Below, one piece after another: positions 52,208-63,167 of a DNA stretch of 64,000 nt (the stretch's first letter is position 1; each line of letters opens with the position of its first letter). The notes below the pieces were generated by a model. That model was given only the letters and a program-made list of their open reading frames with translations. It ran no database searches and had not been told where the DNA came from. Origin of the DNA: Microbacterium sp. (GTDB lineage: Bacteria; Actinomycetota; Actinomycetes; Actinomycetales; Microbacteriaceae); contig NZ_JAPSIY010000002.1 of the NCBI RefSeq assembly GCF_031178445.1, forward strand, positions 1 to 64,000. Direction: 5' to 3'. Position numbers and translations under genes: made by a program.

Positions 52208-52699
52208 TCAGTGCCCCTCGGCGCCGAAGCGTTCGATCGCCTCGTCGAGGATGCGCTGCGCCTCGGCGGCGTCGCCCCAGGCGTCGACCTTGACCCACTT
52301 GTTGGGCTCGAGGTCCTTGTAGTGCTCGAAGAAGTGCTCGATCTCCTTCTTGGTGTACTCGGGCAGGTCGCCGATGTCCTGAATGTGCTGCCAGCGGGGA
52401 TCCTTCGACAGCACGGCGACGAGCTTGTCGTCGCCACCGGCCTCGTCGCTCATCTTCAGCACGGCCACCGGGCGCACGTTCACGACGACACCGGGGAAGA
52501 TCGCGTGGTCGAGCAGCACGAGCACGTCCAGCGGGTCGCCGTCCTCACCGAGGGTGTTGTCGAAGTAGCCGTAGTCGGCCGGGTAGCCGAACGTCGTATA
52601 GAGCACGCGGTCGAGGTGCACACGACCGGTCTCGTGGTCGACCTCGTACTTCACGCGGCTGCCCCGCGGGATCTCGATGACGGCGTCGTGTGCGCCCAT
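52208..52699 (-). CDS. ppa: Inorganic pyrophosphatase
   Basis: 163 residues from the ATG at 52699 with AAGGAG 8 bases ahead. Family I soluble enzyme: YGYFDNTLGEDGDPLDVLVL holds the metal-binding Asp residues, and KDPRW and KKEIEHFFEHYK are typical. It hydrolyses pyrophosphate, pulling biosynthetic reactions forward. Length matches bacterial family I proteins. Confidence 0.97.
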   Translation of the reverse strand: MGAHDAVIEIPRGSRVKYEVDHETGRVHLDRVLYTTFGYPADYGYFDNTLGEDGDPLDVLVLLDHAIFPGVVVNVRPVAVLKMSDEAGGDDKLVAVLSKDPRWQHIQDIGDLPEYTKKEIEHFFEHYKDLEPNKWVKVDAWGDAAEAQRILDEAIERFGAEGH

Positions 52700-52805
52700 G
52701 CGTTGTTCTCCTTGGATCGGATCGAGTCGGATGCTCGGATACGGGAAGGTCGGCGGGATGCCCCGCACAAGACTACCCGCGTGCGCATTCCGGCCGTGCG
52801 GCGCC

Positions 52806-52811
52806 TACCGT
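52806..52811 (+). promoter_or_regulatory. -10 box of a leaderless tilS promoter
   Basis: TACCGT, then 6 nt, then ATG at 52818. The intervening AGAGGA is too close to serve as a ribosome binding site. Confidence 0.5.
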
Positions 52812-52817
52812 AGAGGA

Positions 52818-53807
52818 ATGCCGTCGCTCGATCCAGCCGTCGCCGAAGTCCGCCGCGCCGTGCGCTCCGTCATCGGCCCGCTGGGAGCATCCAGGATCGT
52901 GGTCGCGTTATCGGGCGGCGCCGACTCCCTCGCGCTGACGGCCGCCGCGGTGTTCGAAGCCGGCAAGTCCGGATCGAACGTGCTCGCGGCGATCGTCGAC
53001 CACGGACTGCAGCCGGAATCGGATGCGGTCGCGCAGCGCGCCGCCGACCAGGCACGAGCCCTCGGCGCAGAAGCGACTGTGCTCAGAGTCGACGTGGATT
53101 CGCGGCATCCCGACGGCCCCGAGGCCGGCGCACGCGACGCCCGCTATGCAGCGCTGCGAAGGTGCGCCGCCGATGAGGCAGTGGCAGCGGTCCTGCTCGG
53201 TCACACCCTCGACGACCAGGCCGAGACGGTGCTGCTCGGGCTGGCGCGCGGCTCCGGCGCGGCCAGCCTTCAGGGCATGGCGCCGGTGCGCCAGGACGGC
53301 GACGGTGTGCGCTGGTTGCGCCCCTTGCTTGGCGTCCGCCGTGCGACGACGCGCGCGTTCTGCGCGGCATCCGGGCTCGAAGCGTGGGACGACCCGCACA
53401 ACACCGACCCGCGCTACGCCAGGGTGCGCGCCAGGGAACGAGTGCTGCCGGTGCTCGAGGAGGAACTCGGCCCCGGCATCGCCGAGGCGCTGGCCCGCAC
53501 CGCCGAGCAGCTGCGCGAGGATGCCGAGGCGTTCGACGACATGATCCACGAGACCATCGAGGACATCGTCGAGCACGCCGAAGCGGGCATCTCGGTCAGC
53601 GCGGCCGCGCTCGCCGCCAACCCCGCGGCGCTACGCAACCGCATTATCCGTCTCGTCGTCGACAGCGAGTTCGGAGTCGGGCTGACCCGCACGCAGACCC
53701 TCGAAGTCGCCCGCCTCGCGACCGAGTGGTCGGGCCAGGGCCCGACCGACCTGCCCGGATGCTCGGCTCAGCGCCGCGGTGGGCGGATCGTCTTCACCGC
53801 GCGCTGA
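52818..53807 (+). CDS. tilS: tRNA(Ile)-lysidine synthase
   Basis: 329 residues. The PP-loop SGGADSLAL at 32-40 binds ATP; IVDHGLQPES and LGHTLDDQAETVLL are family signatures. It converts C34 of tRNA-Ile(CAU) to lysidine, giving isoleucine decoding. It lacks a long C-terminal extension, as is usual for actinobacterial short forms. In front of hpt and ftsH, the conserved order, here with a DUF937 gene inserted on the other strand. Confidence 0.95.
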   Translation: MPSLDPAVAEVRRAVRSVIGPLGASRIVVALSGGADSLALTAAAVFEAGKSGSNVLAAIVDHGLQPESDAVAQRAADQARALGAEATVLRVDVDSRHPDGPEAGARDARYAALRRCAADEAVAAVLLGHTLDDQAETVLLGLARGSGAASLQGMAPVRQDGDGVRWLRPLLGVRRATTRAFCAASGLEAWDDPHNTDPRYARVRARERVLPVLEEELGPGIAEALARTAEQLREDAEAFDDMIHETIEDIVEHAEAGISVSAAALAANPAALRNRIIRLVVDSEFGVGLTRTQTLEVARLATEWSGQGPTDLPGCSAQRRGGRIVFTAR

Positions 53808-53841
53808 ACGATCGGCGCCGTCGACGACCATCCAGTTCGCG

Positions 53842-53896
53842 CGCGACCACCTTGTTGATGTGACTTCGACGGTCTTCCGTCAACAAGGTGGTCGCG
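53842..53896. repeat. Long perfect inverted repeat between tilS and the DUF937 gene
   Basis: Perfect 17-bp arms (53842-53858 and 53880-53896; core GACCACCTTGTTGA) around a 21-nt spacer, in a convergent gap. It may be a two-way terminator without T run, or a member of a dispersed intergenic repeat family. No second copy was seen in this window. Confidence 0.8.
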
Positions 53897-53918
53897 GAAT
53901 GACCACCGGCCGCGGCGG

Positions 53919-54497
53919 TTACTTCTTCCCGCCGAACAGGCCGCCGAGGATGTCACCGATGCCGCCGCCGGAGTTCGACGACGAGCCGCCGCCGAGCAGA
54001 CCGCCCAGCCCACCGAGGATGTCGCCGAGCCCGCCCCCTGCATCCGACGAGCCCTGCTTGCCGCCGCCGAGCAGCCCGCCGAGGATGTCTCCGATGCCGC
54101 CGCCCTTGCCCTTGTTCGCGTTGGCGATGAGGCCCATGATGATGGGCGCCAGGATCGGCAGCAGCTTGCCGAAGTCGATCCCGCCCGCGGTCTTCTCCGA
54201 CTTGGTGAGCTTCTCGACGACGTCGTCCTTCTCGTCGCCGAGCACGTGCTTCACGATCTTGTCGCCGTCCGCCTGGTCGACGTCGTCCACCTTCGAGGCT
54301 CCCGAGAAGCCCTCGTGGCGGTTCAGCGCCTTCTCGATGGCTGACGATCCCTCGTCGGTCCGGGCGTTCTTCGCCAGCCCGCCGACCAGCACCGCACCGC
54401 CCTCCTGCACAGCCTGCCGAGCCACGTCATGGCTCACGCCGAAGCGCTCGGCGATGTCGTCGATCGGCACCTGCTTCAGGATCTCGTCGAAGTCCAT
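53919..54497 (-). CDS. DUF937 family protein
   Basis: 192 residues, ATG with GGAAGGAAG upstream. The N-terminal DUF937 region (about 1-110) includes IDDIAERFGVSHDVARQAV; the Gly-rich C-terminus carries four near-copies of GGxGDILGGLxGG. The family is common but uncharacterised. Codons run counter to the flanking tilS-hpt genes, so it splits that conserved pair. Confidence 0.87.
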   Translation of the reverse strand: MDFDEILKQVPIDDIAERFGVSHDVARQAVQEGGAVLVGGLAKNARTDEGSSAIEKALNRHEGFSGASKVDDVDQADGDKIVKHVLGDEKDDVVEKLTKSEKTAGGIDFGKLLPILAPIIMGLIANANKGKGGGIGDILGGLLGGGKQGSSDAGGGLGDILGGLGGLLGGGSSSNSGGGIGDILGGLFGGKK

Positions 54498-54586
54498 GTC
54501 TTCCTTCCCCGCGAGCCGGCGCCCGCTCTTCCGCTCACAGTAACGCCGCAGGGCGCGGCCGAGAAGGCGTGACCCGAACCGTCGCC

Positions 54587-54592
54587 TAAAAT
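54587..54592 (+). promoter_or_regulatory. -10 box of a leaderless hpt promoter
   Basis: TAAAAT, then 6 nt, then ATG at 54599; a strong AT-rich -10 in an otherwise GC-rich stretch. Confidence 0.6.
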
Positions 54593-54598
54593 CGATCC

Positions 54599-55150
54599 AT
54601 GCGCGCAGCGGACATCCCCGAAGACCTCGCCAAGATCCTCGTCACAGAGGAGGAGATCCGCGCCAAGCTCGACGAGCTGGCGGCGCGCGTGGCGACCGAC
54701 TACGAAGGCAAGAACCTGCTTCTCGTCGGCGTACTCAAGGGCGCCGTGATGGTGATGGCGGACTTCGCCCGTGCCCTGCCCATGGACACGCCGATGGACT
54801 GGATGGCGGTGTCCAGCTACGGCGCCAGCACGAAATCCAGCGGCGTGGTGCAGATCCGCAAGGACCTCGACACCGACCTCAACGGCCGGCACGTGCTGAT
54901 CGTCGAGGACATCATCGACTCCGGTCTCACCCTGAGCTGGCTGCTGGAGAACTTCGAGTCGCGCGGCGCCGAGTCGCTCGAGGTGCTCGCCCTGCTCCGG
55001 AAGCCCGAGGCGGCGAAGGTCGAGATCGACTGCAAGTACGTCGGTTTCGACATCCCGAACGAGTTCGTCGTCGGCTACGGACTCGACTACGCCGAAAGCT
55101 ATCGCAACCTGCGCGACGTCGCCGTCCTCGCACCGCACGTCTACTCCTGA
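54599..55150 (+). CDS. hpt: Hypoxanthine phosphoribosyltransferase
   Basis: 183 residues. The PRPP-binding motif is VLIVEDIIDSGLTLSWLL; LLVGVLKGAVMVMADFAR and the end RNLRDVAVL fit the family. It salvages hypoxanthine (and guanine) to nucleotides. Likely translated from a leaderless mRNA. Confidence 0.96.
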   Translation: MRAADIPEDLAKILVTEEEIRAKLDELAARVATDYEGKNLLLVGVLKGAVMVMADFARALPMDTPMDWMAVSSYGASTKSSGVVQIRKDLDTDLNGRHVLIVEDIIDSGLTLSWLLENFESRGAESLEVLALLRKPEAAKVEIDCKYVGFDIPNEFVVGYGLDYAESYRNLRDVAVLAPHVYS

Positions 55151-55217
55151 CGGCGGCGTACGCCGTCGGTGAACGCACAGCAGGCGCCTCAGTTGCGAGC
55201 GGTACGCTGAACGGATC

Positions 55218-57215
<1,998 letters not shown>

Positions 57216-57216
57216 C

Positions 57217-57825
57217 GTGACTGTCGACAAGGCGCGCATCGAGCGGCTCACCCGTGAGCTGCTCGAAGCGATCGGCGAGGACCCGGAACGGCCCGGGCTC
57301 AAGCAGACCCCGAGCCGCATGGCCGAGCTGTACGCGGAGTTCTTCGCCGGGGTGAACGAGGACGCGACGGCGCCGCTCGCCCACACGATCAGCGTCTCGC
57401 GCGGCCCTGCACCCGAGACGCTTCCCTCGGGTGCGGTGCTCCTGCGCGACATCCGGTTCCGGTCCGTCTGCGAGCATCACCTGCTGCCGTTCGCAGGCCA
57501 CGCGCACATCGCCTATCTGCCCGGCGAGCAGGTCGTGGGGCTCGGCGCCCTGGTGAAGGTCGTCGAGATCCTCGCGACGCGTCCGCAGGTGCAGGAGCGG
57601 CTCGGCGAGCAGATCGCCGACGCGATCGCCGGCAGTCTCGACACGCGCGGCGTGCTGGTGGTGCTCGACGCCGTTCACGGCTGCGTCACGATGCGCGGCG
57701 GCCGGCAGCCGGAGGCCTCAACGCTGACGATCGCCGCGCGCGGGGAGTTCACCGAGCCCGCGGCACGCGCCGAGCTCATCGCTCTGATCGGCGCCGGCGG
57801 AGCGGCAACCGGGACAGCCCGATGA
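57217..57825 (+). CDS. folE: GTP cyclohydrolase I
   Basis: 202 residues from a GTG one base after the ftsH stop. Zinc/substrate motif VCEHHLLPFAGHAHIAYLPG and LDTRGVLVVLDAVHGCV are intact. It makes 7,8-dihydroneopterin triphosphate, the first step of folate synthesis. The ATG of folP overlaps the stop. Confidence 0.96.
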   Translation: MTVDKARIERLTRELLEAIGEDPERPGLKQTPSRMAELYAEFFAGVNEDATAPLAHTISVSRGPAPETLPSGAVLLRDIRFRSVCEHHLLPFAGHAHIAYLPGEQVVGLGALVKVVEILATRPQVQERLGEQIADAIAGSLDTRGVLVVLDAVHGCVTMRGGRQPEASTLTIAARGEFTEPAARAELIALIGAGGAATGTAR

Positions 57826-58634
57826 CCGCGATCTGGGGGATCCTCAACGTCACGCCCGACTCGTTCAGTGATGGCGGTCGCTTCATGGATCCCGACACCG
57901 CGATCGCGCGGGCCCGAATGCTGCGCGCCCAGGGGGCGGCGATCATCGACGTCGGCGGCGAATCGACCCGCCCGGGGGCGTCGAGGGTTCCTGTCGAGGA
58001 GGAGCAGCGCCGCGTTCTGCCGGTGGTCGAGGCTCTCTCTGCCGACGGCATCCCGGTGTCGATCGACACCCTCAACGCCGGCACCGCAGCGGCCGCAGCG
58101 CGTGCCGGAGCGCGGATCGTCAACGACGTGTCCGGGGGGCTCGCCGATGACGGGATGCTGGCAGCCGTCGCCGCATCCGATGCCGACTTCGTGATCGGGC
58201 ACTGGCGCGGGCCGTCCGGCGACATGTACGCCAGGGCGCAGTACGGGCGCGCCGCGCGTGAGGTCGCGAATGAGCTGCGTGCGCGGGTCTCCGCCGCGGC
58301 ATCGGCGGGCATCGCCCCGTCGCGGCTGATCCTCGATCCGGGCATCGGCTTCGCGAAAGCGGGGGAGCAGAACTGGGAGGTGCTGCGCGGTCTCGACGAG
58401 ATCATCGCGCTCGGTCATCGCGTACTGGTCGGCACCTCGCGCAAGCGATTCCTCGCCGAGGCGCTCGGTGTCGACGGTTCCGATGCGGGCGGCGACGCCG
58501 AGCACCGCCGTGACCTCGCCACCGCCGTCACGAGCGTGCTCGCGGCCAGGGCCGGGGCCTGGGCGGTGCGGGTGCACGATGTCGCCGCGACCAGGGACGC
58601 CCTGGCCGTCGTCAGCGCATGGGATGGAGAGTGA
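57822..58634 (+). CDS. folP: Dihydropteroate synthase
   Basis: 270 residues, ATGA overlap with folE. GILNVTPDSFSDGGRF, GGESTRPGA and ILDPGIGFAK are the pterin- and pyrophosphate-binding motifs. It joins pterin and p-aminobenzoate; the target of sulfonamides. Intact, ends one base before folB. Confidence 0.96.
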   Translation: MTAIWGILNVTPDSFSDGGRFMDPDTAIARARMLRAQGAAIIDVGGESTRPGASRVPVEEEQRRVLPVVEALSADGIPVSIDTLNAGTAAAAARAGARIVNDVSGGLADDGMLAAVAASDADFVIGHWRGPSGDMYARAQYGRAAREVANELRARVSAAASAGIAPSRLILDPGIGFAKAGEQNWEVLRGLDEIIALGHRVLVGTSRKRFLAEALGVDGSDAGGDAEHRRDLATAVTSVLAARAGAWAVRVHDVAATRDALAVVSAWDGE

Positions 58635-58635
58635 C

Positions 58636-59004
58636 ATGGACCACCTCGATGAGATCCGTCTCACCGGGCTGACCGTGTTCGGTCGCCACGGGGTGTTCGA
58701 TCATGAGCGCCGCGACGGCCAGGAGTTCACGATCGACCTCACGCTGAACCTGTCGCTGCGGGACGCCGCCGCATCCGACGACGTGGTCGACACGGTGCAC
58801 TACGGCGAGCTCGCCGACCGTGTCGCCGCCATCGTCGCGGGGGAGCCGGTGAATCTCATCGAGACCCTCGCCGCGCGCATCGCGGACGCCGCCCTCGAGG
58901 ACGACCGGGTGGTGCTGGCCACCGTCACCGTGCACAAGCCACACGCTCCGATCGAGCAGACCTTCGCCGACGTCTCGGTGACGATCCGCAGGAGTAGGGC
59001 GTGA
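58636..59004 (+). CDS. folB: Dihydroneopterin aldolase
   Basis: 122 residues. LTGLTVFGRHGVFDHERRDGQEF and PVNLIETLAARIA are diagnostic. It cleaves dihydroneopterin to hydroxymethyl-dihydropterin. Starts 1 base after folP; its stop overlaps folK. Confidence 0.95.
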   Translation: MDHLDEIRLTGLTVFGRHGVFDHERRDGQEFTIDLTLNLSLRDAAASDDVVDTVHYGELADRVAAIVAGEPVNLIETLAARIADAALEDDRVVLATVTVHKPHAPIEQTFADVSVTIRRSRA

Positions 59005-59558
59005 TGGACCGCGGGCTGACTCATCTGCCGGCGGGACCCGACCCGCGGCCGGGGCGCGAAGCCCAGGTGGCGGTGGTCGCGCTCGGATCGAACGAGGGCG
59101 ACCGTGGTGAGATGCTGCGGGCGGCCGCTGAGCGGCTGCGGCGCCTGCCGCTGGTCGAGGACTTCGTCATGTCTGAGCCGATCGAGACGGTCGCTGTGCG
59201 CGTCGACGGGCCCGATCCGGATGCTCCTGCGTACCTCAATGCGGTCGCGCTGATGACGACCCGGCTGGCGCCCTCCGTGCTGTTGGGCATGCTGCATGCC
59301 GTCGAGGAGGAGCAGGGGAGGGTGCGCGCAACGCGCTGGGGCGATCGCACGCTCGACCTCGATCTGATCGCGTACGGCGAGCTCCGCAGCGAAGAACCGC
59401 ATCTGATGGTGCCGCACCCGCGAGCAGCCGAGCGGCTGTTCGTGCTGGAACCCTGGCTGAGCGTCGACCCCGAGGCGGTGCTTCCGGGGCATGGCCGGGT
59501 CGATGACCTGGTGCGCAGCCTGAAGGGCTCGCCCGAGCACACCGTGGATGACCGATGA
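59001..59558 (+). CDS. folK: 2-amino-4-hydroxy-6-hydroxymethyldihydropteridine pyrophosphokinase
   Basis: 185 residues from GTG 59001 (AGGAG 6 nt ahead); ATG 59004 in the same frame is equally plausible. ALGSNEGDRGEML, TRWGDRTLDLDLIAYG and VPHPRAAERLFVLEP are the family motifs. It pyrophosphorylates the pterin before FolP. The order E-P-B-K is the normal actinobacterial folate operon. Confidence 0.95.
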   Translation: MMDRGLTHLPAGPDPRPGREAQVAVVALGSNEGDRGEMLRAAAERLRRLPLVEDFVMSEPIETVAVRVDGPDPDAPAYLNAVALMTTRLAPSVLLGMLHAVEEEQGRVRATRWGDRTLDLDLIAYGELRSEEPHLMVPHPRAAERLFVLEPWLSVDPEAVLPGHGRVDDLVRSLKGSPEHTVDDR

Positions 59559-60019
59559 AGAGGACGTCCGCGGGAGTGCTCGTGGTGCTCGCGCTGCTGT
59601 CGGCCGCCGCCGGCTTCGGGTTCGACCACCTGCTCACGGTCACAGGGCGGGCGACGTTCATCCCGTCCGCCTTCCTTCCGGTGCTCGTCGGCCTGCTGGC
59701 GGCCGCGGTGCTCGCCGTGGCATGGCCGGTGCGGCGCAGCGTGCGCGGCGGGCGCCGCATCGATCCGTTCCGGGCGCTGCGCGCGGCGACGCTGGCCAGG
59801 GCGTCCAGTCTCCTGGGTGCGATCCTGGCCGGATTCGGCGCCGGACTGCTCGCGTTCCTGTCCACACGCCCCGTGCCCGCGCCGGTAGGGTCGACTGTGG
59901 CGCTGGTCGCCCTGGTCGTCGCCTCGGTGGTGCTGATCGGGGCGGCGCTGCTCGCCGAACAGTTCTGCACCCTGCCGAAGGATCCTGATGACCGAGAGCC
60001 AGACGACCCCACCGCGTGA
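59555..60019 (+). CDS. DUF3180 family membrane protein
   Basis: 154 residues, four membrane helices, ATGA overlap with folK. DUF3180 proteins follow folK in many actinobacteria; function unknown. The next gene starts 32 bases before its stop. Confidence 0.9.
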   Translation: MKRTSAGVLVVLALLSAAAGFGFDHLLTVTGRATFIPSAFLPVLVGLLAAAVLAVAWPVRRSVRGGRRIDPFRALRAATLARASSLLGAILAGFGAGLLAFLSTRPVPAPVGSTVALVALVVASVVLIGAALLAEQFCTLPKDPDDREPDDPTA

Positions 60020-60740
60020 TCCGAACAGCTCCGGTGTGCCGGTACCGCCGGCCCCGCCCATCGCGCCGGTCGCGCCTCCCGCGCCGGTTCCTGCCCAGCA
60101 GCAGGCGGCGGATGCCGTAGTGACGCAGCCTCCCGCCCCTGCAGCGCGGGCCCCGGAGTCGGCCCCGGACCAGGCCGCATCCGCCCCGGTGGGAACCGGG
60201 CCGTCCGCGCCCGCTGCGCTCGACCAGGGCACCTACGACGCGCTCCGCACGCCGCGTAACCCGGCGGGTCTCGCGCTCGACGGCGCCTGGCACCAGATCT
60301 CGCCGCGGTACGTCGTGTCGCAGTTCGTGCAGAACGCGATCTTCATCGCGGTCGTCGTGATCGCCGCGCTCGTGTTGGCTCTCGTGCTCGACCAGAGCTG
60401 GGTGTGGATCCCGGCGGGCCTGATCATCGTGATCACCCTGCTCACGCTGATCATCCTGCCTCGCCAGGCCAAGGCGCTGGGCTACATGCTGCGTGAAGAC
60501 GACGTCGTGTTCCGCAAGGGCATCCTGTGGCAGCGCATGGTGGCTGTGCCTTACGGTCGCATGCAGCTGGTCGACATCACGCAGGGGCCGCTCGATCGGG
60601 CGTTCGGCGTCTCGCAGCTGAAGATGGTCACCGCGGCGGCCACGACCGGCGTGCAGATCCCCGGGCTGACCCAGCAGGCGGCTGAGGCGCTGCGCGACAC
60701 TCTCATCGAGGTCGCCGAGACCCGGCGGACCGGGCTGTGA
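59988..60740 (+). CDS. PH domain membrane protein (YdbS-like)
   Basis: 250 residues. A Pro/Ala-rich N-terminus (1-80), two membrane helices (about 110-155), then a bacterial PH domain with AKALGYMLREDDVVFRKGIL and QLVDITQGPLDRAFGVSQL. It overlaps the DUF3180 gene by 32 bases and the next gene by 4. YdbS/YdbT pairs work together in some bacteria; role unknown. Confidence 0.9.
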   Translation: MTESQTTPPRDPNSSGVPVPPAPPIAPVAPPAPVPAQQQAADAVVTQPPAPAARAPESAPDQAASAPVGTGPSAPAALDQGTYDALRTPRNPAGLALDGAWHQISPRYVVSQFVQNAIFIAVVVIAALVLALVLDQSWVWIPAGLIIVITLLTLIILPRQAKALGYMLREDDVVFRKGILWQRMVAVPYGRMQLVDITQGPLDRAFGVSQLKMVTAAATTGVQIPGLTQQAAEALRDTLIEVAETRRTGL

Positions 60741-62461
60741 GCGACCCCCGCAGCCCCGGCATCGCCGAGCCGGCGGCCCCCGGCGCTGACGAGGTCCTTC
60801 CCGAAGGCGGGTCCTCTTCGCTGGCGGACGGCGAATGGCATCGGATGCACCCGCTGACACCGCTGTTCAAGGGCGGTCTGGCGCTCATCGTGATCGCCGG
60901 CATCGTCATCGCGAATATGCGCGACCGCGTCGTCGGCTGGCTGGTGAATCTGTTCGCGCCCGGCGAGCTCGACGACGACGCGGTCGACTACGCCGGAGCC
61001 GACCCGCTCAATTGGGTGCTGGAGAACAACCTGATCCTGGTGGCGCTGCTCGGCGTGCTCGGGCTGGTGCTCGTGCTCATCGCGATCTTCTGGCTGGTGT
61101 GGCGCTTCCAGCAGTTCCGCATCACCGGCGACCACGTCGAGGTCCGCAAGGGCATGATCTTCCGTTCGCACCGCCGAGCCCCGCTCGACCGCGTGCAGGG
61201 CGTGAACCTCACGCGCCCCTTCCCAGCCCGCATCATCGGTCTCGCGAAGCTCGAGGTCGTGGGCGCCGGCAACGACGCGAACGTGCCCCTGGAGTACCTC
61301 GCCACCTCGCGTGCCGAGTCGGTGCGCGCCGACATCCTGCGTCTGGCCTCGGGCGCACGTGCCGCTCGCGAGCACGCCCGCACCGGAACCGCGCCGGCAC
61401 GAACTCGTGCCGAATTCGTCGGATCGGTTAACGCGGGCGTCTCCGGCCTCATCGAGGGCGTCGACCTCGCCGACGTCGCGCCGGAAAGCGTCGTGAAGAT
61501 ACCGACCGGGCGTCTGGTCGGCTCGCAGCTGCTTCATGCGCTGCTGTGGGTGGTGTTCTTCGTCATCATCGCGGCCGTCGCCATGAGTGCGACCCTCATA
61601 GGCATGCGCGCCGATGGCGAGGACAACGGCGCCATCGCGATCGCGATGCTCGGCATCGGCCTCGGCATGGGAATCCCGATGGTCATCGCTGCGGTCGGCA
61701 TCACCTGGGCGCAGATCTCCAAGTCGCTGCGTTACTCGATCGCTCCCACGCCCGACGGCGTGCGCATCACCTACGGGCTGCTCACGACCGTGACAGAGAC
61801 GATCCCGCCGGGGCGCATCTTCGCCGTGGAGGTCACGCAGTCGCTGCTGTGGCGGCCGTTCGGCTGGTGGACGATCAGGATCAACCGCATGAGCGGGAAG
61901 AGCGCCGCGCAGCAGCAGTCCGGCAGCGCGCAGCAGTTCAACGTCGTGCTGCCCGTGGGCAAGAGGGCCGACGTGGAGCGGGTGCTCGCGCTGATCCTTC
62001 CGGATGCTCCCGCCGCGGACATCCCGCTGGTGTGGGAGCACGGCATCCTGGGACCGGTGGACGGCGACCCGTACAAGACCATCCCGGCGCGGGCGCGCTG
62101 GCGCCGGCCTCTGTCGTGGCGGCGCCACGGGTACGCGCTGACGGAGTTCGGCGTGCTGCTCCGGCGGGGAACGGTCTGGCGCAAGCTGGCCGTCTTCCCG
62201 CTGGCGAGGCTGCAGGGCGTCTCGATCTCGCAGGGTCCGATCGATCGGATGCAGCGGGTCTCGGCGGGTCAGGTGCATTCCGTGCTCGGGCCCATCTCGG
62301 GCGGCCTCTCCGGGCTGGAGCGCGAGGATGCGATCGCGCTCCTCGACGGTGTGAGCCGCGCCGCCGCGCTCGCCGCCTCGCGCGACCAGACGCACCGCTG
62401 GGGGCAGTACGCCGCAGAAGACCGGGCGCAGCAGGTCACGCCGGCGCCTCCTGCAGGGTGA
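60737..62461 (+). CDS. PH domain membrane protein with two PH repeats (YdbT-like)
   Basis: 574 residues from a GTG overlapping the previous stop. Membrane helices at about 45-70 and 95-120 precede PH domain 1 (EVRKGMIFRSHRRAPLDRVQGVNL); more helices (about 255-325) lead to PH domain 2 (YGLLTTVTETIPPGRIFAVEVTQSLL) and a third partial PH-like stretch near the end (TEFGVLLRRGTVWRKLAVFPLARLQGVSI). Confidence 0.9.
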   Translation: MSDPRSPGIAEPAAPGADEVLPEGGSSSLADGEWHRMHPLTPLFKGGLALIVIAGIVIANMRDRVVGWLVNLFAPGELDDDAVDYAGADPLNWVLENNLILVALLGVLGLVLVLIAIFWLVWRFQQFRITGDHVEVRKGMIFRSHRRAPLDRVQGVNLTRPFPARIIGLAKLEVVGAGNDANVPLEYLATSRAESVRADILRLASGARAAREHARTGTAPARTRAEFVGSVNAGVSGLIEGVDLADVAPESVVKIPTGRLVGSQLLHALLWVVFFVIIAAVAMSATLIGMRADGEDNGAIAIAMLGIGLGMGIPMVIAAVGITWAQISKSLRYSIAPTPDGVRITYGLLTTVTETIPPGRIFAVEVTQSLLWRPFGWWTIRINRMSGKSAAQQQSGSAQQFNVVLPVGKRADVERVLALILPDAPAADIPLVWEHGILGPVDGDPYKTIPARARWRRPLSWRRHGYALTEFGVLLRRGTVWRKLAVFPLARLQGVSISQGPIDRMQRVSAGQVHSVLGPISGGLSGLEREDAIALLDGVSRAAALAASRDQTHRWGQYAAEDRAQQVTPAPPAG

Positions 62462-62465
62462 ACCG

Positions 62466-63167
62466 ATGAGGCGGGACGGCCGGCTCGGAGTCGGCGTCAT
62501 CGGTGCAGGAAGGGTGGGACCCGTGATCGGCGCCGCCCTCGCCGGCGCCGGCCATGCGATCACGGGCATCACCTCCGGTTCAGACGACGACAGGGCGGCC
62601 GCGGTACTCCCCGGCGCGCCCGTGCTCGACGCCCTCGAGGTCGTGCGCCGCAGCGAGCTGGTCGTGATCGCGGTGCCGCACGCGGAACTGCCAGGACTGG
62701 TCGCAGGCATCGCCGAGCTCGGCGGCTGGCAGATGGGTCAACTCGTGCTTCACACCGATCCGGAGCACGGCATCGAAGTGCTGCGCCCCGCCGCAGAGCG
62801 CGGCGCCATCCCGCTCGCCGTGCACCCCGCGATCGCCTTCACCGGCACCACAATCGACCTGCGGCAGCTGCAGGTGGCCTTCGCCGCGGTCACGGCGCCG
62901 GCGGCCGTTCTGCCCATCGCGCAGGCACTAGCCGTCGAGATGGGCTGCGAGCCTGTCGTCATCGCCGAGCAGGATCGTGCCGCGTACGCCGAGGCGATCG
63001 CGACGGCATCCGCGTTCTCCCGCTCCATCGTGGGACAGGCGACCGCTCTGCTGCGAGGGGTGGGCGTCGAGAACCCCGGGGGCTACCTCTCGGCGCTCGT
63101 GTCGTCGACGGTCGAGCAGGCGCTGCGAGAGGCATCCGCCCCGCTCGAGCCTCCGGCGGGCCTCTGA
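62466..63167 (+). CDS. Rossmann-fold plus DUF2520 protein
   Basis: 233 residues. NAD(P)-binding GVIGAGRVGPVIGAALAGAGH and a helical DUF2520 domain (EDRAAYAEAIATASAF). The family resembles ketopantoate reductase-type dehydrogenases and usually stands before panC, which is not seen here. Starts 4 bases after the PH gene. Its 3' end overlaps the convergent hydrolase gene by 85 bases. Confidence 0.9.
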   Translation: MRRDGRLGVGVIGAGRVGPVIGAALAGAGHAITGITSGSDDDRAAAVLPGAPVLDALEVVRRSELVVIAVPHAELPGLVAGIAELGGWQMGQLVLHTDPEHGIEVLRPAAERGAIPLAVHPAIAFTGTTIDLRQLQVAFAAVTAPAAVLPIAQALAVEMGCEPVVIAEQDRAAYAEAIATASAFSRSIVGQATALLRGVGVENPGGYLSALVSSTVEQALREASAPLEPPAGL

